Shown piece by piece: positions 6,480 through 14,309 of a DNA stretch of 64,000 nt. How positions within the stretch are numbered: position 1 is the first letter of the stretch; the number at the start of each line of letters is the position of its first letter. The position numbers were made by a program, and so were the translations under genes. The stretch spans positions 62,001 to 126,000 of the forward strand of contig NZ_CAKJTG010000009.1 in assembly GCF_917563885.1 (NCBI RefSeq), in the 5' to 3' direction. The notes under the pieces were generated by a model. It ran no database searches. It was not told where the DNA came from and saw nothing but the letters and a program-made list of their open reading frames with translations. The DNA is from Pseudoneobacillus rhizosphaerae (GTDB lineage Bacteria > Bacillota > Bacilli > Bacillales > Cytobacillaceae).

Positions 6480-9400
6480 TTATTTTGTCATATTGCTAAG
6501 AACTCTAGAAAGTTCCTCTGCTTGACTTTTATTTTCAATAGACGAAATGAATCTGCCATAGAAAGCATCAATTTCCCCGCTTGCTGTTGAAACCTTTTGT
6601 TCAAATAATTCGTTTAGTAACTCTTTATACAGGATACTAAGCTTTTGTCCTTCCACTTTTAAATACTCATCCGTTGGTTGCTGTAATATATCATACAGTT
6701 CATCGGTCATTTTCTTCTTTTCGTTATTCTCAAAAAACGCTTTAGGACTCTTAAAAGTACCCAATGCTTTATGAAACATCGCACGATCTAAATGATCAAA
6801 GGCATTCATAAACTCCAACTGACGATCTGACTGAACATCACGGGTTGAAATGGATATTTCTTTGTTAATTTCGTTAAGAGAAATTGAAAGTGAATGATGG
6901 AACTCACGAAGTTGTTTTCGTAGAAAAGCATCCATTCTCAACGAAGTAGCACGCAATTCCTGAGCAAAATCATACCCTATACTTAATAAAAATTCTTCTA
7001 AAGCACCATTAAGTGCTTTTTTCATATTTCTACCATCTTCTTTTAATACCGCTGGATTAAAGGACTCTTTAAAAAAGTCATTAAATCGAAGAAATACTCG
7101 TTGTTTTATATAAAATAACAATTCATCTAACTCTTGGGTAACTCTTGTTTCTAAATAGCTCTTGGATTGCTTTCTGATAAGCTCTTCCGCACGTTCCCTC
7201 TCTTGATGAAGTGACTTTATTTTTTCGTTTCTTACAGTCTCATCTACATTGGATACCTCAATAAGAGCCTTAATTTCTTGTTTAATCCGATGTAACTCAT
7301 TATCTGCGGAAGCTAAGGATGTTTGAAGAAGATCTTCTGAAATAAATTGATAAAAGGAAGCTTCAAATTCATTCATTTTAGAAGATGTCATTCCCCCAGA
7401 GCTCAGTTTCTCCTTCAAAGCCAACAAGCTAGATAAAGCAAATATATGAGGGTGTCGAATACCGTACATCGTTAATTGACTTGTGACATAAGAAATAACA
7501 GATTGTAATTCCTCTTCATCATTGGCAAGATCGACTGCATTAATAATAAAGAACATTTTATCTAGTTCAAACGTTTCTTTTACCCGACCTAATTGAATGA
7601 GGAATTCACGGTCTGCTTTCGAAAATGCATGATTATAGTAGGTAACAAAGAGAATAGCATCTGAATTTTTAATATAATCAAACGCGACTCCAGTGTGGCG
7701 AGCATTAATAGAATCCGCTCCTGGAGTATCAACCAATGTAATCCCATTTCGTGTAAATTCACAATCATAATACAGTTCAATCCACTCTACAAAACAGGAT
7801 TTTGTTTCATTTGCAACAAAATCACGAAATTCTCCAATATCAGTTTGGATAATTTTTCCTAATGATTGAGAAAGATTTTTAAACCCTAATTGAAACGCGT
7901 TTAAAAAGCTTATGTGAATTTTTTCATTCCCAATAAAGTCCGTTGATTGTGTCACTTTTTGAATTTGATCAAGTGCTTGATTAAAGTTATCTGCTTGAAG
8001 ATCAAACATCTTTAACGAACGCTCTACTTCAACTAGTAACTGCTCACTATTTTTCAGTTTCACACGTACTGTACCATGAGGATATTGATCCGTTACAGGC
8101 AAAATCTTATTTATAGCTGCTGTAGTCGGATTTGGTGATACTGGTAAAACATCTGCACCCATTAAAGCATTTGCAAAGGATGATTTACCTGCACTAAAGG
8201 CTCCAAATAAGGCAACCGTAAAACCTTGGTTTTCAATCCTTGATGCCTTTTCTAATAGTTCAATTGAAGTTTGCTCGAACCCCTTGATAGTCTTTAAATC
8301 GCTCGCTGCACTTTTTAATTGTTGCACTAATTCCTCTTTATTAGTTTTAATTATAGGTTGATTTTGCCTAATAGAGATGTTTTCTTCTGCTAATAATTCA
8401 GGTTCAGACACCAACTGTGGAAGTGGATCATTTTCTCGAATAATGACCACATCTTCTTCCTTCTGAGTAAATAAATCTGTTTGGAAGATGAGATCTTTTT
8501 CTTTTCCACTCAGAATATTTTCCATAATCATTTTCTCTTTCGTGATAATGGACTCTATTTCCATTAATTTAGTCTTCGCTTCTAAGTAGGGCGCAATTTT
8601 GCCCCTTTCAACCTCAATCTTATTTAATTGTTCAGCTAATTTCCATTCCATAACTTTACTGAACCTATCTAAAATGGTAATGATTACTTTTCTTGCTTCT
8701 CTAGTAATTTCGGAAACAACATCGTTCGTGTAGTTTAATAAATACTCACCAGACAAAATAGCACCTGGTTTTACATTAGAAATTAACAATTCCTTTGAAA
8801 ATGGTGTTTGATAATTTTGACATAACTTTAAGACTTCTTCATCTTGAATTTGGTATTCCTCTATTGCTTGTTGATAAAAGCTGCGAAGATGCCAATCTAG
8901 TTGAGAGGAAACCTTCTCATGCAAATCCTGATAAAAACGATTTAACCGTTGCTCACGCTCAGCATCCGTTTTTTGTTTTGAAAATAGAAAACCTACCTTA
9001 AAACCTTCTTGATTAGCTTGTAAAAAGCTTTCTGCTAATTCCCTAGTTTGGAATGGCATTAAATAGGCATTTTTTAATATTTTTTCAATTTCATCTTCGA
9101 ACTTTTTCAAAAATTCTTGGTGTTCCGTTTTTACAACCTTTAATCGGTTCCTACATTCTTCATCCTTTTCTTCCAATTGCTCCTGCTCGATAATAGGTAT
9201 TTCATTTAACAATTCCAGCGCGTGTTCCTCTTGAACTGAATTTCGCTCCTCCAGCCAGGAAAGTTGTTCTCCTGCTAATTGGTTTAAGGAAATAAATAAA
9301 GACTCCTTGAGATGAATATCGATATTATTAATTCTCTCATGAATAAATGTCTGAAGCGTTTCGAATTGATTTTGAGGATGTGTAAGGTCCTTTAAGCTCG

Positions 9401-10115
9401 TATAAAATATCCCTTTAGGTTTAACCCCCCAAGAAAGGAACGAATCTTCAACACTTTGTTTAAACTCCTCAATAGATAACTCTTCTTCGCGGTGTTTATC
9501 GATTTGGTTAATCACTAAATAAATTTCTTTTCCTGCAATCGTTAAATCCTTTGTAAAAAGAAAATTCACCTCGGACTGAACATGATTGTAATCCATCACA
9601 TAAAAGATGAGATCGGATAAATGTAAAGCTGATTCTGTCGCAATACGGTGAGCATCATCCGTAGAGTCAATGCCGGGCGTATCAAGAATGACCATCCCTT
9701 TAGGTAGATTAGAATCTGAATGGCTAATTTCAACCCATTCGATTTGGTCTCCATCCTTACAATAATTTTTCACTTGCTCATAATCATAAGGAGGCAAATA
9801 CATTCTCGGTTTGTCTTGTTTAAAATAAACCTTTGCATACTCCTCACCCGTTTTCACTTTAACTAAATTCGCACTTGTAGGAATAGGGCTTGAAGGTAAA
9901 ATATTTTCACCTATTAACCGATTTATCATTGTTGATTTCCCTGCAGAAAAATGACCACAAAAGGCTACTGAATACTCTTGTAACAACGTTTTCTCGGCTA
10001 ATTGTGTTAGTTTTTTTTCTAGATTTTCATTTTGATGTTTATGTATATAGCTAAAAAGAGTACTTAATCTTTCCTGTAATTCTGACTGTTCTAGTTGTTC
10101 AATCGATTGGACCAT
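6480..10115 (-). CDS. dynA: Tandem dynamin-like GTPase DynA
   Basis: A 1211-residue fusion of two dynamin-like halves, like B. subtilis DynA (YpbR). The first half has G-H-F-S-A-G-K-S at about 54-61, D-T-P-G at 145 and N-Q-I-D at 203. The second has G-A-F-S-A-G-K-S near 640 and D-T-P-G near 798. Long helical stalks follow each GTPase. The protein tethers and fuses membranes and protects against membrane damage and phage-induced lysis in B. subtilis. AAGGGG precedes the ATG. It lies downstream of the fbpC-like gene, from which a terminator separates it. Confidence 0.96.
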   Translation of the reverse strand: MVQSIEQLEQSELQERLSTLFSYIHKHQNENLEKKLTQLAEKTLLQEYSVAFCGHFSAGKSTMINRLIGENILPSSPIPTSANLVKVKTGEEYAKVYFKQDKPRMYLPPYDYEQVKNYCKDGDQIEWVEISHSDSNLPKGMVILDTPGIDSTDDAHRIATESALHLSDLIFYVMDYNHVQSEVNFLFTKDLTIAGKEIYLVINQIDKHREEELSIEEFKQSVEDSFLSWGVKPKGIFYTSLKDLTHPQNQFETLQTFIHERINNIDIHLKESLFISLNQLAGEQLSWLEERNSVQEEHALELLNEIPIIEQEQLEEKDEECRNRLKVVKTEHQEFLKKFEDEIEKILKNAYLMPFQTRELAESFLQANQEGFKVGFLFSKQKTDAEREQRLNRFYQDLHEKVSSQLDWHLRSFYQQAIEEYQIQDEEVLKLCQNYQTPFSKELLISNVKPGAILSGEYLLNYTNDVVSEITREARKVIITILDRFSKVMEWKLAEQLNKIEVERGKIAPYLEAKTKLMEIESIITKEKMIMENILSGKEKDLIFQTDLFTQKEEDVVIIRENDPLPQLVSEPELLAEENISIRQNQPIIKTNKEELVQQLKSAASDLKTIKGFEQTSIELLEKASRIENQGFTVALFGAFSAGKSSFANALMGADVLPVSPNPTTAAINKILPVTDQYPHGTVRVKLKNSEQLLVEVERSLKMFDLQADNFNQALDQIQKVTQSTDFIGNEKIHISFLNAFQLGFKNLSQSLGKIIQTDIGEFRDFVANETKSCFVEWIELYYDCEFTRNGITLVDTPGADSINARHTGVAFDYIKNSDAILFVTYYNHAFSKADREFLIQLGRVKETFELDKMFFIINAVDLANDEEELQSVISYVTSQLTMYGIRHPHIFALSSLLALKEKLSSGGMTSSKMNEFEASFYQFISEDLLQTSLASADNELHRIKQEIKALIEVSNVDETVRNEKIKSLHQERERAEELIRKQSKSYLETRVTQELDELLFYIKQRVFLRFNDFFKESFNPAVLKEDGRNMKKALNGALEEFLLSIGYDFAQELRATSLRMDAFLRKQLREFHHSLSISLNEINKEISISTRDVQSDRQLEFMNAFDHLDRAMFHKALGTFKSPKAFFENNEKKKMTDELYDILQQPTDEYLKVEGQKLSILYKELLNELFEQKVSTASGEIDAFYGRFISSIENKSQAEELSRVLSNMTK

Positions 10116-10207
10116 TATTCTTACCCCTTAAATATCGTAATAATGCTATTATTTTATACGATTATTCACAATTTTGATACAGATAGTGTCGATTTCCTTC
10201 TGGAAAA

Positions 10208-10240
10208 AGAAAAAAACCAGCCACTGTGGTCTGGTTATTT
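10208..10240 (-). terminator. Terminator after the fbpC-like gene
   Basis: The stem AACCAG-(A)-CCAC / GTGG-CTGGTT is followed by T residues on the minus strand. The plus-strand side also has a T-rich tail. It separates the 29-codon gene from dynA; read-through would add dynA to the same transcript. Confidence 0.75.
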
Positions 10241-10253
10241 TTAATTTATTGAA

Positions 10254-10343
10254 TTATTTTGATGGATTAAGTATATTTTTCATTACATATTTCGTTAAAA
10301 TGCCATACACAACAACCGTTCCCGTAAGAAAAGCAATGGTCAT
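10254..10343 (-). CDS. fbpC: 29-residue basic membrane peptide, FbpC-like
   Basis: A 29-codon gene with GAAAGGGTG about 8 bases before its ATG. The peptide is a single hydrophobic helix (about residues 3-17) followed by a basic tail, with net charge near +3. In B. subtilis a 29-residue Fur-regulated basic protein, FbpC, works with the sRNA FsrA in iron sparing. I recall it being encoded beside ypbR (dynA), but this was not checked. Here the position, length and three Fur-like boxes upstream agree with that. The name is by context; the sequence itself is too short to prove it. Confidence 0.6.
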   Translation of the reverse strand: MTIAFLTGTVVVYGILTKYVMKNILNPSK

Positions 10344-10376
10344 ACGAAAGCACCCTTTCTTTTATTTGATGTTTAT

Positions 10377-10451
10377 TGAGAACAATTTTCAAGCTCAATT
10401 GCAGTTTAGCACGATCGATAATCATTTTCAATAGACTGAGAACAATTTTCA
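10377..10451. promoter_or_regulatory. Three Fur-like boxes
   Basis: Compared with the 7-1-7 Fur consensus (TGATAAT-N-ATTATCA), the match at 10416-10430 is 13 of 15. Two identical copies of TGAGAACAATTTTCA at 10377-10391 and 10437-10451 match about 12 of 15 and lie exactly 60 bases apart. They surround the promoter of the 29-codon gene. Confidence 0.5.
10403..10431 (-). promoter_or_regulatory. Promoter of the fbpC-like gene
   Basis: On the minus strand TTGAAA (10426-10431), a 17-base spacer and TAAACT (10403-10408). The middle Fur-like box lies in its spacer and -35 element, so a bound repressor would block polymerase. Confidence 0.5.
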
Positions 10452-10459
10452 CACTATCT

Positions 10460-11014
10460 TCATATTTTCGGAAAAAAGCGTCTTGCATGCCCTAATGACT
10501 GACTATATGTAGTTAATTTAGTTAATGCTTTCTCTTCTTCCGGTATTCGGATTGACAATATCCAAATATTCAATAGCGAAAAAACAATACATGTTAAATA
10601 GGCTTGAAATAGTAAAGGGATAATAATAAATTCTAACGTAACAATGACGTAATTTGGGTGCTTCAAATATTTATAGGGTCCTTTTACAATTACTTCAGCA
10701 TTTGGTAACACAATTATTTTTGTATTCCAATACCTACCTAACGAAGTAAGTGCCCAAACCCGTCCTGCTTGGGTTATGATAAAAAAGGTGACTAATACTG
10801 GCCAAATAGGTGATAATTCTTTATTGAAGTAATAAACCTCACCTATCAAAAATAAAAAAAATAGGGAGTGTAATCCCACCATGATTCGATAATGCTTATG
10901 GCCAAATTCCACTCCTCCATGATTTTTCATCCACTTTTCATTCTGTTTAGCAATTACCAATTCAGCAAACCTTTGTAAAATAATCATAGCCAAAAACAAA
11001 AAAAATATCTTCAA
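10460..11014 (-). CDS. ypbQ: Isoprenylcysteine methyltransferase-like protein (BpsB/YpbQ)
   Basis: A 184-residue integral membrane protein with about four to five helices and the motif L-K-H-P-N-Y near residue 120, characteristic of the ICMT-type methyltransferases. In B. subtilis the equivalent partner of the type III polyketide synthase O-methylates alkylpyrones. It starts with TTG, 7 bases after GAGGTGG, and one base after the stop of the synthase gene, so the two are translationally linked. The product is predicted to be alkylpyrone methyl ethers in the membrane. Confidence 0.85.
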   Translation of the reverse strand: MKIFFLFLAMIILQRFAELVIAKQNEKWMKNHGGVEFGHKHYRIMVGLHSLFFLFLIGEVYYFNKELSPIWPVLVTFFIITQAGRVWALTSLGRYWNTKIIVLPNAEVIVKGPYKYLKHPNYVIVTLEFIIIPLLFQAYLTCIVFSLLNIWILSIRIPEEEKALTKLTTYSQSLGHARRFFPKI

Positions 11015-11015
11015 G

Positions 11016-12104
11016 CTAATCCCACCTCACTAATAATAATTCGGAGCTGAAACCCGGACCTAAAGCAGCAATTAATCCCTTTTCGCCTTCTAGAATATCT
11101 TCCTGCATAAATCGATCTAATACATAGAACACCGTAGCTGAAGACATATTTCCAAATTCCTTTAATACTTGAAAGGAATGTTTGATCATAGAATCATCAA
11201 ATTCTAATGCTTGTACATAGGCTTCCAATACTTTTAGTCCGCCAGGATGGGCAATAAAATGCTTAATGTCAGATGTAGTTAACTGATTCCTCGTTAATAA
11301 CTGCTCAACATTCGGTTTTAACCAGTTTTCTATTAATGTAGGAATACTTTTAGAAAAAACAACATATAGTCCGTCGTCCTTTACTTGCCAACCCATTACG
11401 TCAATTGAATTTTTCATCGTTGAAGAATGTGTGCTTAGTACTCTTGGCGTTGTTGCTTTTTTAGATAACTCATGAACAGGAACTTGATCTCCGACTATGA
11501 GGGCACAAGCGACTCCATCGGCAAATAATGATGTCCCTATTAAGTTACTCTTTGAATGATCGTTTTTTTGGAATGTTAGGCTACATAGCTCAATGGATAA
11601 AACCAATACCTTAGCTTTTGGAAAGGCAAGGCAGTACTCGTGAGCTCTTGATAACCCTGATGCCCCTCCTGCACATCCCAAACCCCAGATTGGAATTCGC
11701 TTCGTTTCATTTAAGAACGGTAGATGATTCATGATTCTAGCTTCAATACTTGGTGTAGCAATTCCTGAACTTGAAATCGTGAAAATTGCTTCAATTTCCG
11801 AATACGAAACAGGTTGTGAAAGGTACGTTGAAGAATTGAGACAAGCTTCTATCGCATTTTGTCCAAGCTCTACTGCTTGTTCAATATATGTATCATTCTT
11901 TTCTTGAAAACTATGTTTTTCCTTAAACCAGTCTAACCCCTTAACAAAATGACGTTTTTCGATTTGGCCATTTTGAAAGGCGGGTAAAAGTCTTTCTATG
12001 TCTTTAAATGATTCTGTAAATAATTCTTTAGCAAATTCCATGGTTTCATTTTGAGTTATTTGAAACGCTGGAATCGCTTCCGCAACAGAAATAATTTTTG
12101 GCAT
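11016..12104 (-). CDS. bcsA: Type III polyketide synthase (alkylpyrone synthase, BcsA/BpsA)
   Basis: A 362-residue chalcone-synthase-fold enzyme. The catalytic triad is visible as Cys144 (G-L-G-C-A-G-G-A), His286 (I-A-H-P-G-G) and Asn319 (F-G-N-M-S-S). It condenses fatty acyl-CoA starters with malonyl-CoA to make alkylpyrones. The ATG at 12104 is preferred to 12110, because GGAG lies 7 bases before it and abuts the earlier ATG. It is followed immediately by the methyltransferase gene. Length is normal. Confidence 0.92.
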   Translation of the reverse strand: MPKIISVAEAIPAFQITQNETMEFAKELFTESFKDIERLLPAFQNGQIEKRHFVKGLDWFKEKHSFQEKNDTYIEQAVELGQNAIEACLNSSTYLSQPVSYSEIEAIFTISSSGIATPSIEARIMNHLPFLNETKRIPIWGLGCAGGASGLSRAHEYCLAFPKAKVLVLSIELCSLTFQKNDHSKSNLIGTSLFADGVACALIVGDQVPVHELSKKATTPRVLSTHSSTMKNSIDVMGWQVKDDGLYVVFSKSIPTLIENWLKPNVEQLLTRNQLTTSDIKHFIAHPGGLKVLEAYVQALEFDDSMIKHSFQVLKEFGNMSSATVFYVLDRFMQEDILEGEKGLIAALGPGFSSELLLVRWD

Positions 12105-12169
12105 TTGCATTCTCCTATGAGGTTTTATGCCTATATTCCCCTACAAATTACCAAAAAATGCTTGAATAA

Positions 12170-12198
12170 CAAAAAAAACTCCCTTTCAAGGAAAGGGA
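12170..12198 (-). terminator. Terminator of the SDR gene
   Basis: An 8-bp perfect stem TCCCTTTC / GAAAGGGA with a 3-base loop, followed on the minus strand by G and eight T residues. The remaining bases from 12199 to 12323 show nothing recognisable. Confidence 0.8.
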
Positions 12199-12323
12199 TC
12201 CAAACGTTTTGAAGGTTGTTGTTGTGCCTTCTTATTATACTTCGAAAAAACGAAGAGTTCACCCGCCAAAATTCTCCAATTATAGGACGATGATATGGCC
12301 TTGGTATAAGTGTCTAGAGTTAG

Positions 12324-13094
12324 TTAGAACCCATGTATCGTCATGCCACCATCAACAAATATGGTTTGACCTGTAATATAATTTGCAGCGTCTGATGCTA
12401 AAAATACAACAGGGCCAACAAGCTCTGGCAACTCACCAATTCTTCTTAAAGGAGTAACAGCAAGAATTTCATCAACATACGTCTGATTTTCTAATAATTT
12501 TTCAGTGAGTGGTGTTTTAAAGTACCAAGGTCCAATAGCATTTACATGAATTCCATATTGCCCCCACTCCATGGCTAAAACCTTTGTCATTTGAATAAGC
12601 GCTGCTTTAGTTGCTGCATACACTACCCCTGTTCGGAGTGCAACATGTCCAGCTACAGAAGTGATGTTAATAATTTTCCCACCATTACCTTTATCTTTCA
12701 TAACCTGTCCTACTTCTTGTGAAACCATAAAAGAAGACTTTAAATTTGTATCCATAATGGTTTGCCATTCTTGATCTGTAACTTGAAGTGCCTGGGAACG
12801 AATATTCATACCTGCATTATTAATTAAAATGTCTATTCTTCCCCATTTTTCTAACACATTCTGGATTGCACTATGTACCTCTTCTCTACTTGTTACGTCT
12901 GTCGGAAGAATCAAGGCCTTTTGACCCTGCGCTTCGACTAAACTTGCTGTTTCAATTAAATCTTGTTCCGTCCTCGCTAGTAACACCACATTAGCTCCGG
13001 ACTGTGCTAAACCAACAGCCAAGGCTCGTCCAATTCCTCTTCCAGCTCCTGTTACGATTGCAACTTTGTTCTCTAAACGAAATGAGGGTAACAT
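12324..13094 (-). CDS. Short-chain dehydrogenase/reductase
   Basis: A 256-residue classical SDR. The nucleotide motif T-G-A-G-R-G-I-G spans residues 15-22, N-N-A-G is at 92-95, and the catalytic set is Ser146, Tyr159 and Lys163. The C-terminal F-V-D-G-G is typical of the FabG/gluconate-dehydrogenase-like branch. The substrate is unknown. The ATG at 13094 follows AGGTG by 8 bases and is chosen over 13100 and the far upstream 13145. It stands alone between terminators, where B. subtilis carries xpt-pbuX. Confidence 0.9.
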   Translation of the reverse strand: MLPSFRLENKVAIVTGAGRGIGRALAVGLAQSGANVVLLARTEQDLIETASLVEAQGQKALILPTDVTSREEVHSAIQNVLEKWGRIDILINNAGMNIRSQALQVTDQEWQTIMDTNLKSSFMVSQEVGQVMKDKGNGGKIINITSVAGHVALRTGVVYAATKAALIQMTKVLAMEWGQYGIHVNAIGPWYFKTPLTEKLLENQTYVDEILAVTPLRRIGELPELVGPVVFLASDAANYITGQTIFVDGGMTIHGF

Positions 13095-13186
13095 ATGCAT
13101 CTCACCTTTTTTAATTTTTAAATTTATTTTAACATAATTTTGCAAAATTTGGTGAATTGGTTGTCCTTTTTGAAATCAGTTTTAAT

Positions 13187-13200
13187 CAGGGACAGCCCTG
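13187..13200 (-). terminator. Weak hairpin after the 42-residue zinc-ribbon gene
   Basis: A 5-bp GC-rich stem CAGGG / CCCTG with a 4-base loop, followed on the minus strand by ATTAAAA. It lies two bases past the stop codon. The T tract is poor. Confidence 0.35.
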
Positions 13201-13202
13201 AC

Positions 13203-13331
13203 TTATTTGCTATGAGGGTCCTGTTTTTGAACTTCTATCCAGATTTTTTTGGTAGCTAATTCTCCACATACTTTACAGTTCTCTAATTGACTATAAATAA
13301 GACGACATTTATCACAATAGAATTTCTCCAT
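13203..13331 (-). CDS. Zinc-ribbon microprotein, 42 residues
   Basis: A short gene with a strong ribosome binding site (TAGGAGTGAG) before its ATG. The peptide has C-D-K-C (residues 6-9) and C-K-V-C (19-22), a compact zinc-ribbon pair, then a charged tail. Zinc or iron binding is inferred. No named family is recognised. A Crp/Fnr-like half-matched box lies about 55 bases upstream, next to a TACAAT element, and the gene is divergent from the ba3 oxidase operon. Confidence 0.65.
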   Translation of the reverse strand: MEKFYCDKCRLIYSQLENCKVCGELATKKIWIEVQKQDPHSK

Positions 13332-13385
13332 TTTTCTCACTCCTAAAAAATGATATGTGATATTGTATTTTTTCAAGATTCATAT

Positions 13386-13401
13386 GGTGAGTGATTTCGC
13401 A
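13386..13401. promoter_or_regulatory. Weak Crp/Fnr-type box
   Basis: GGTGA-N6-TCGCA matches TGTGA-N6-TCACA at 8 of 10 bases. Its centre is 31.5 bases from the end of TACAAT (13362-13367, minus strand), 3 bases off the spacing of the better sites. The surrounding GTGAGTG-N6-CACTAAT is repeated exactly at 18962-18981. Confidence 0.35.
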
Positions 13402-13488
13402 CTAATATTCAACTGGAAATTTTTAATCAATATTTTATTAGAATCATTTCTACATTTCACAATTCGTTCACATTTTTAAAATGCATAA

Positions 13489-13504
13489 TGTGATTAAAAT
13501 CACT
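13489..13504 (+). promoter_or_regulatory. Crp/Fnr-type box before the ba3 oxidase genes
   Basis: TGTGA-TTAAAA-TCACT matches the Fnr/Crp consensus TGTGA-N6-TCACA at 9 of 10 bases. The site centre is 34.5 bases from the last base of CATGAT (13526-13531), which would put it at about -41.5. No good -35 hexamer is present, as expected for an activated promoter. Confidence 0.6.
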
Positions 13505-13655
13505 GTTACGAAAGGTTTACACTTTCATGATAGTAATAAAGTAACAAATGAACATTCTGTGAAATATCTAAATTTATATTTTCCTTTTTCAAATGTTTTG
13601 TATTATGGAAATGTAAACACACAATTAATTCTTTTATAAAAAGGGGTGTAGGGGG

Positions 13656-13808
13656 ATGGCGAAAACGGAATTTAATACTAAAAAGAAAATTAAAGTAGAG
13701 CACCATGAAAGTGATTTAAGGGGAACTTTAGCTTCTGTTTTCTTATTAGGTTTTTTTATCATCGTCACATGGGTAAGTGTTTGGATGTTATTTTTGGATC
13801 GTTTTTAA
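13656..13808 (+). CDS. Cytochrome c oxidase subunit IIa-like microprotein
   Basis: A 50-residue protein with a charged N-terminal half and one membrane helix (about residues 26-45, L-A-S-V-F-L-L-G-F-F-I-I-V-T-W). It lies 24 bases before the subunit II gene. Bacillaceae ba3-type oxidases have such a single-helix subunit 2A in this place. The GTAGGGGG tract upstream serves as ribosome binding site. Assignment is by position, size and topology. Confidence 0.75.
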   Translation: MAKTEFNTKKKIKVEHHESDLRGTLASVFLLGFFIIVTWVSVWMLFLDRF

Positions 13809-13832
13809 TTGCTTTGAAAGGGGAATAAAGCT

Positions 13833-14309
13833 ATGCATATTCATAAGTTCGAAAAAATTTGGCTGACCTTTGGAATTGGCTGTTTAATTGTTTTTCTATC
13901 AATCGTTGGTGTTAGCGCATTCTACCTAGGTAACCAACCGCCAAGTTGTTTAACAACCATTGATCCTGAGACTGTTGGCGAGAAAGCACCATTTGATAAA
14001 CCTGGGTTAAATAAAGTAGAAGGAAAAGAATGGGATTATGAGTTAGTCTATGTGGCATCTGCATTCTCTTATAACCCTACTCAAGTAGAAGTTCCATTAG
14101 GAGCAAAAGTAAAGGTAATTGCTACAACTAAAGATGTTGTACACGGATTTGAAATGGCGGGAACAAATATCAATATGATGCTTGAACCTGGATATGTTAG
14201 CGAAGTTGTTACAACTTTTGATAAAGCTGGAGAATACTTAATTGTTTGTAACGAATATTGTGGTACAGGACACCACTTAATGCACTCTATGGTAAAGGTA
14301 GTTGAATAA
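13833..14309 (+). CDS. cbaB: ba3-type cytochrome c oxidase subunit II
   Basis: A 158-residue protein with one N-terminal membrane anchor (about 12-33) and an exposed cupredoxin domain. The CuA ligands are all present: His104 (V-V-H-G-F), Cys139, Glu141, Cys143, His147 and Met150 in C-N-E-Y-C-G-T-G-H-H-L-M. It accepts electrons from cytochrome c. It has only one membrane helix and is short, as in B-family oxidases. AAAGGGGAATAAAGCT precedes the ATG, and the stop overlaps the start of subunit I by one base. Confidence 0.93.
   Translation: MHIHKFEKIWLTFGIGCLIVFLSIVGVSAFYLGNQPPSCLTTIDPETVGEKAPFDKPGLNKVEGKEWDYELVYVASAFSYNPTQVEVPLGAKVKVIATTKDVVHGFEMAGTNINMMLEPGYVSEVVTTFDKAGEYLIVCNEYCGTGHHLMHSMVKVVE

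Larger units (their letters stand above)
13332..13655. other. Divergent regulatory spacer before the oxidase operon
   Basis: An AT-rich 324-base spacer without a gene. It holds a weak Crp/Fnr-type box near the leftward microprotein (13386-13401) and a good one at 13489-13504 before the rightward oxidase genes. Confidence 0.6.

Noticed and set aside
10174-10434. Longer frames over the fbpC-like locus on both strands
   Set aside because: They lack ribosome binding sites and cross the promoter and Fur boxes. Only the 29-codon frame has good signals.
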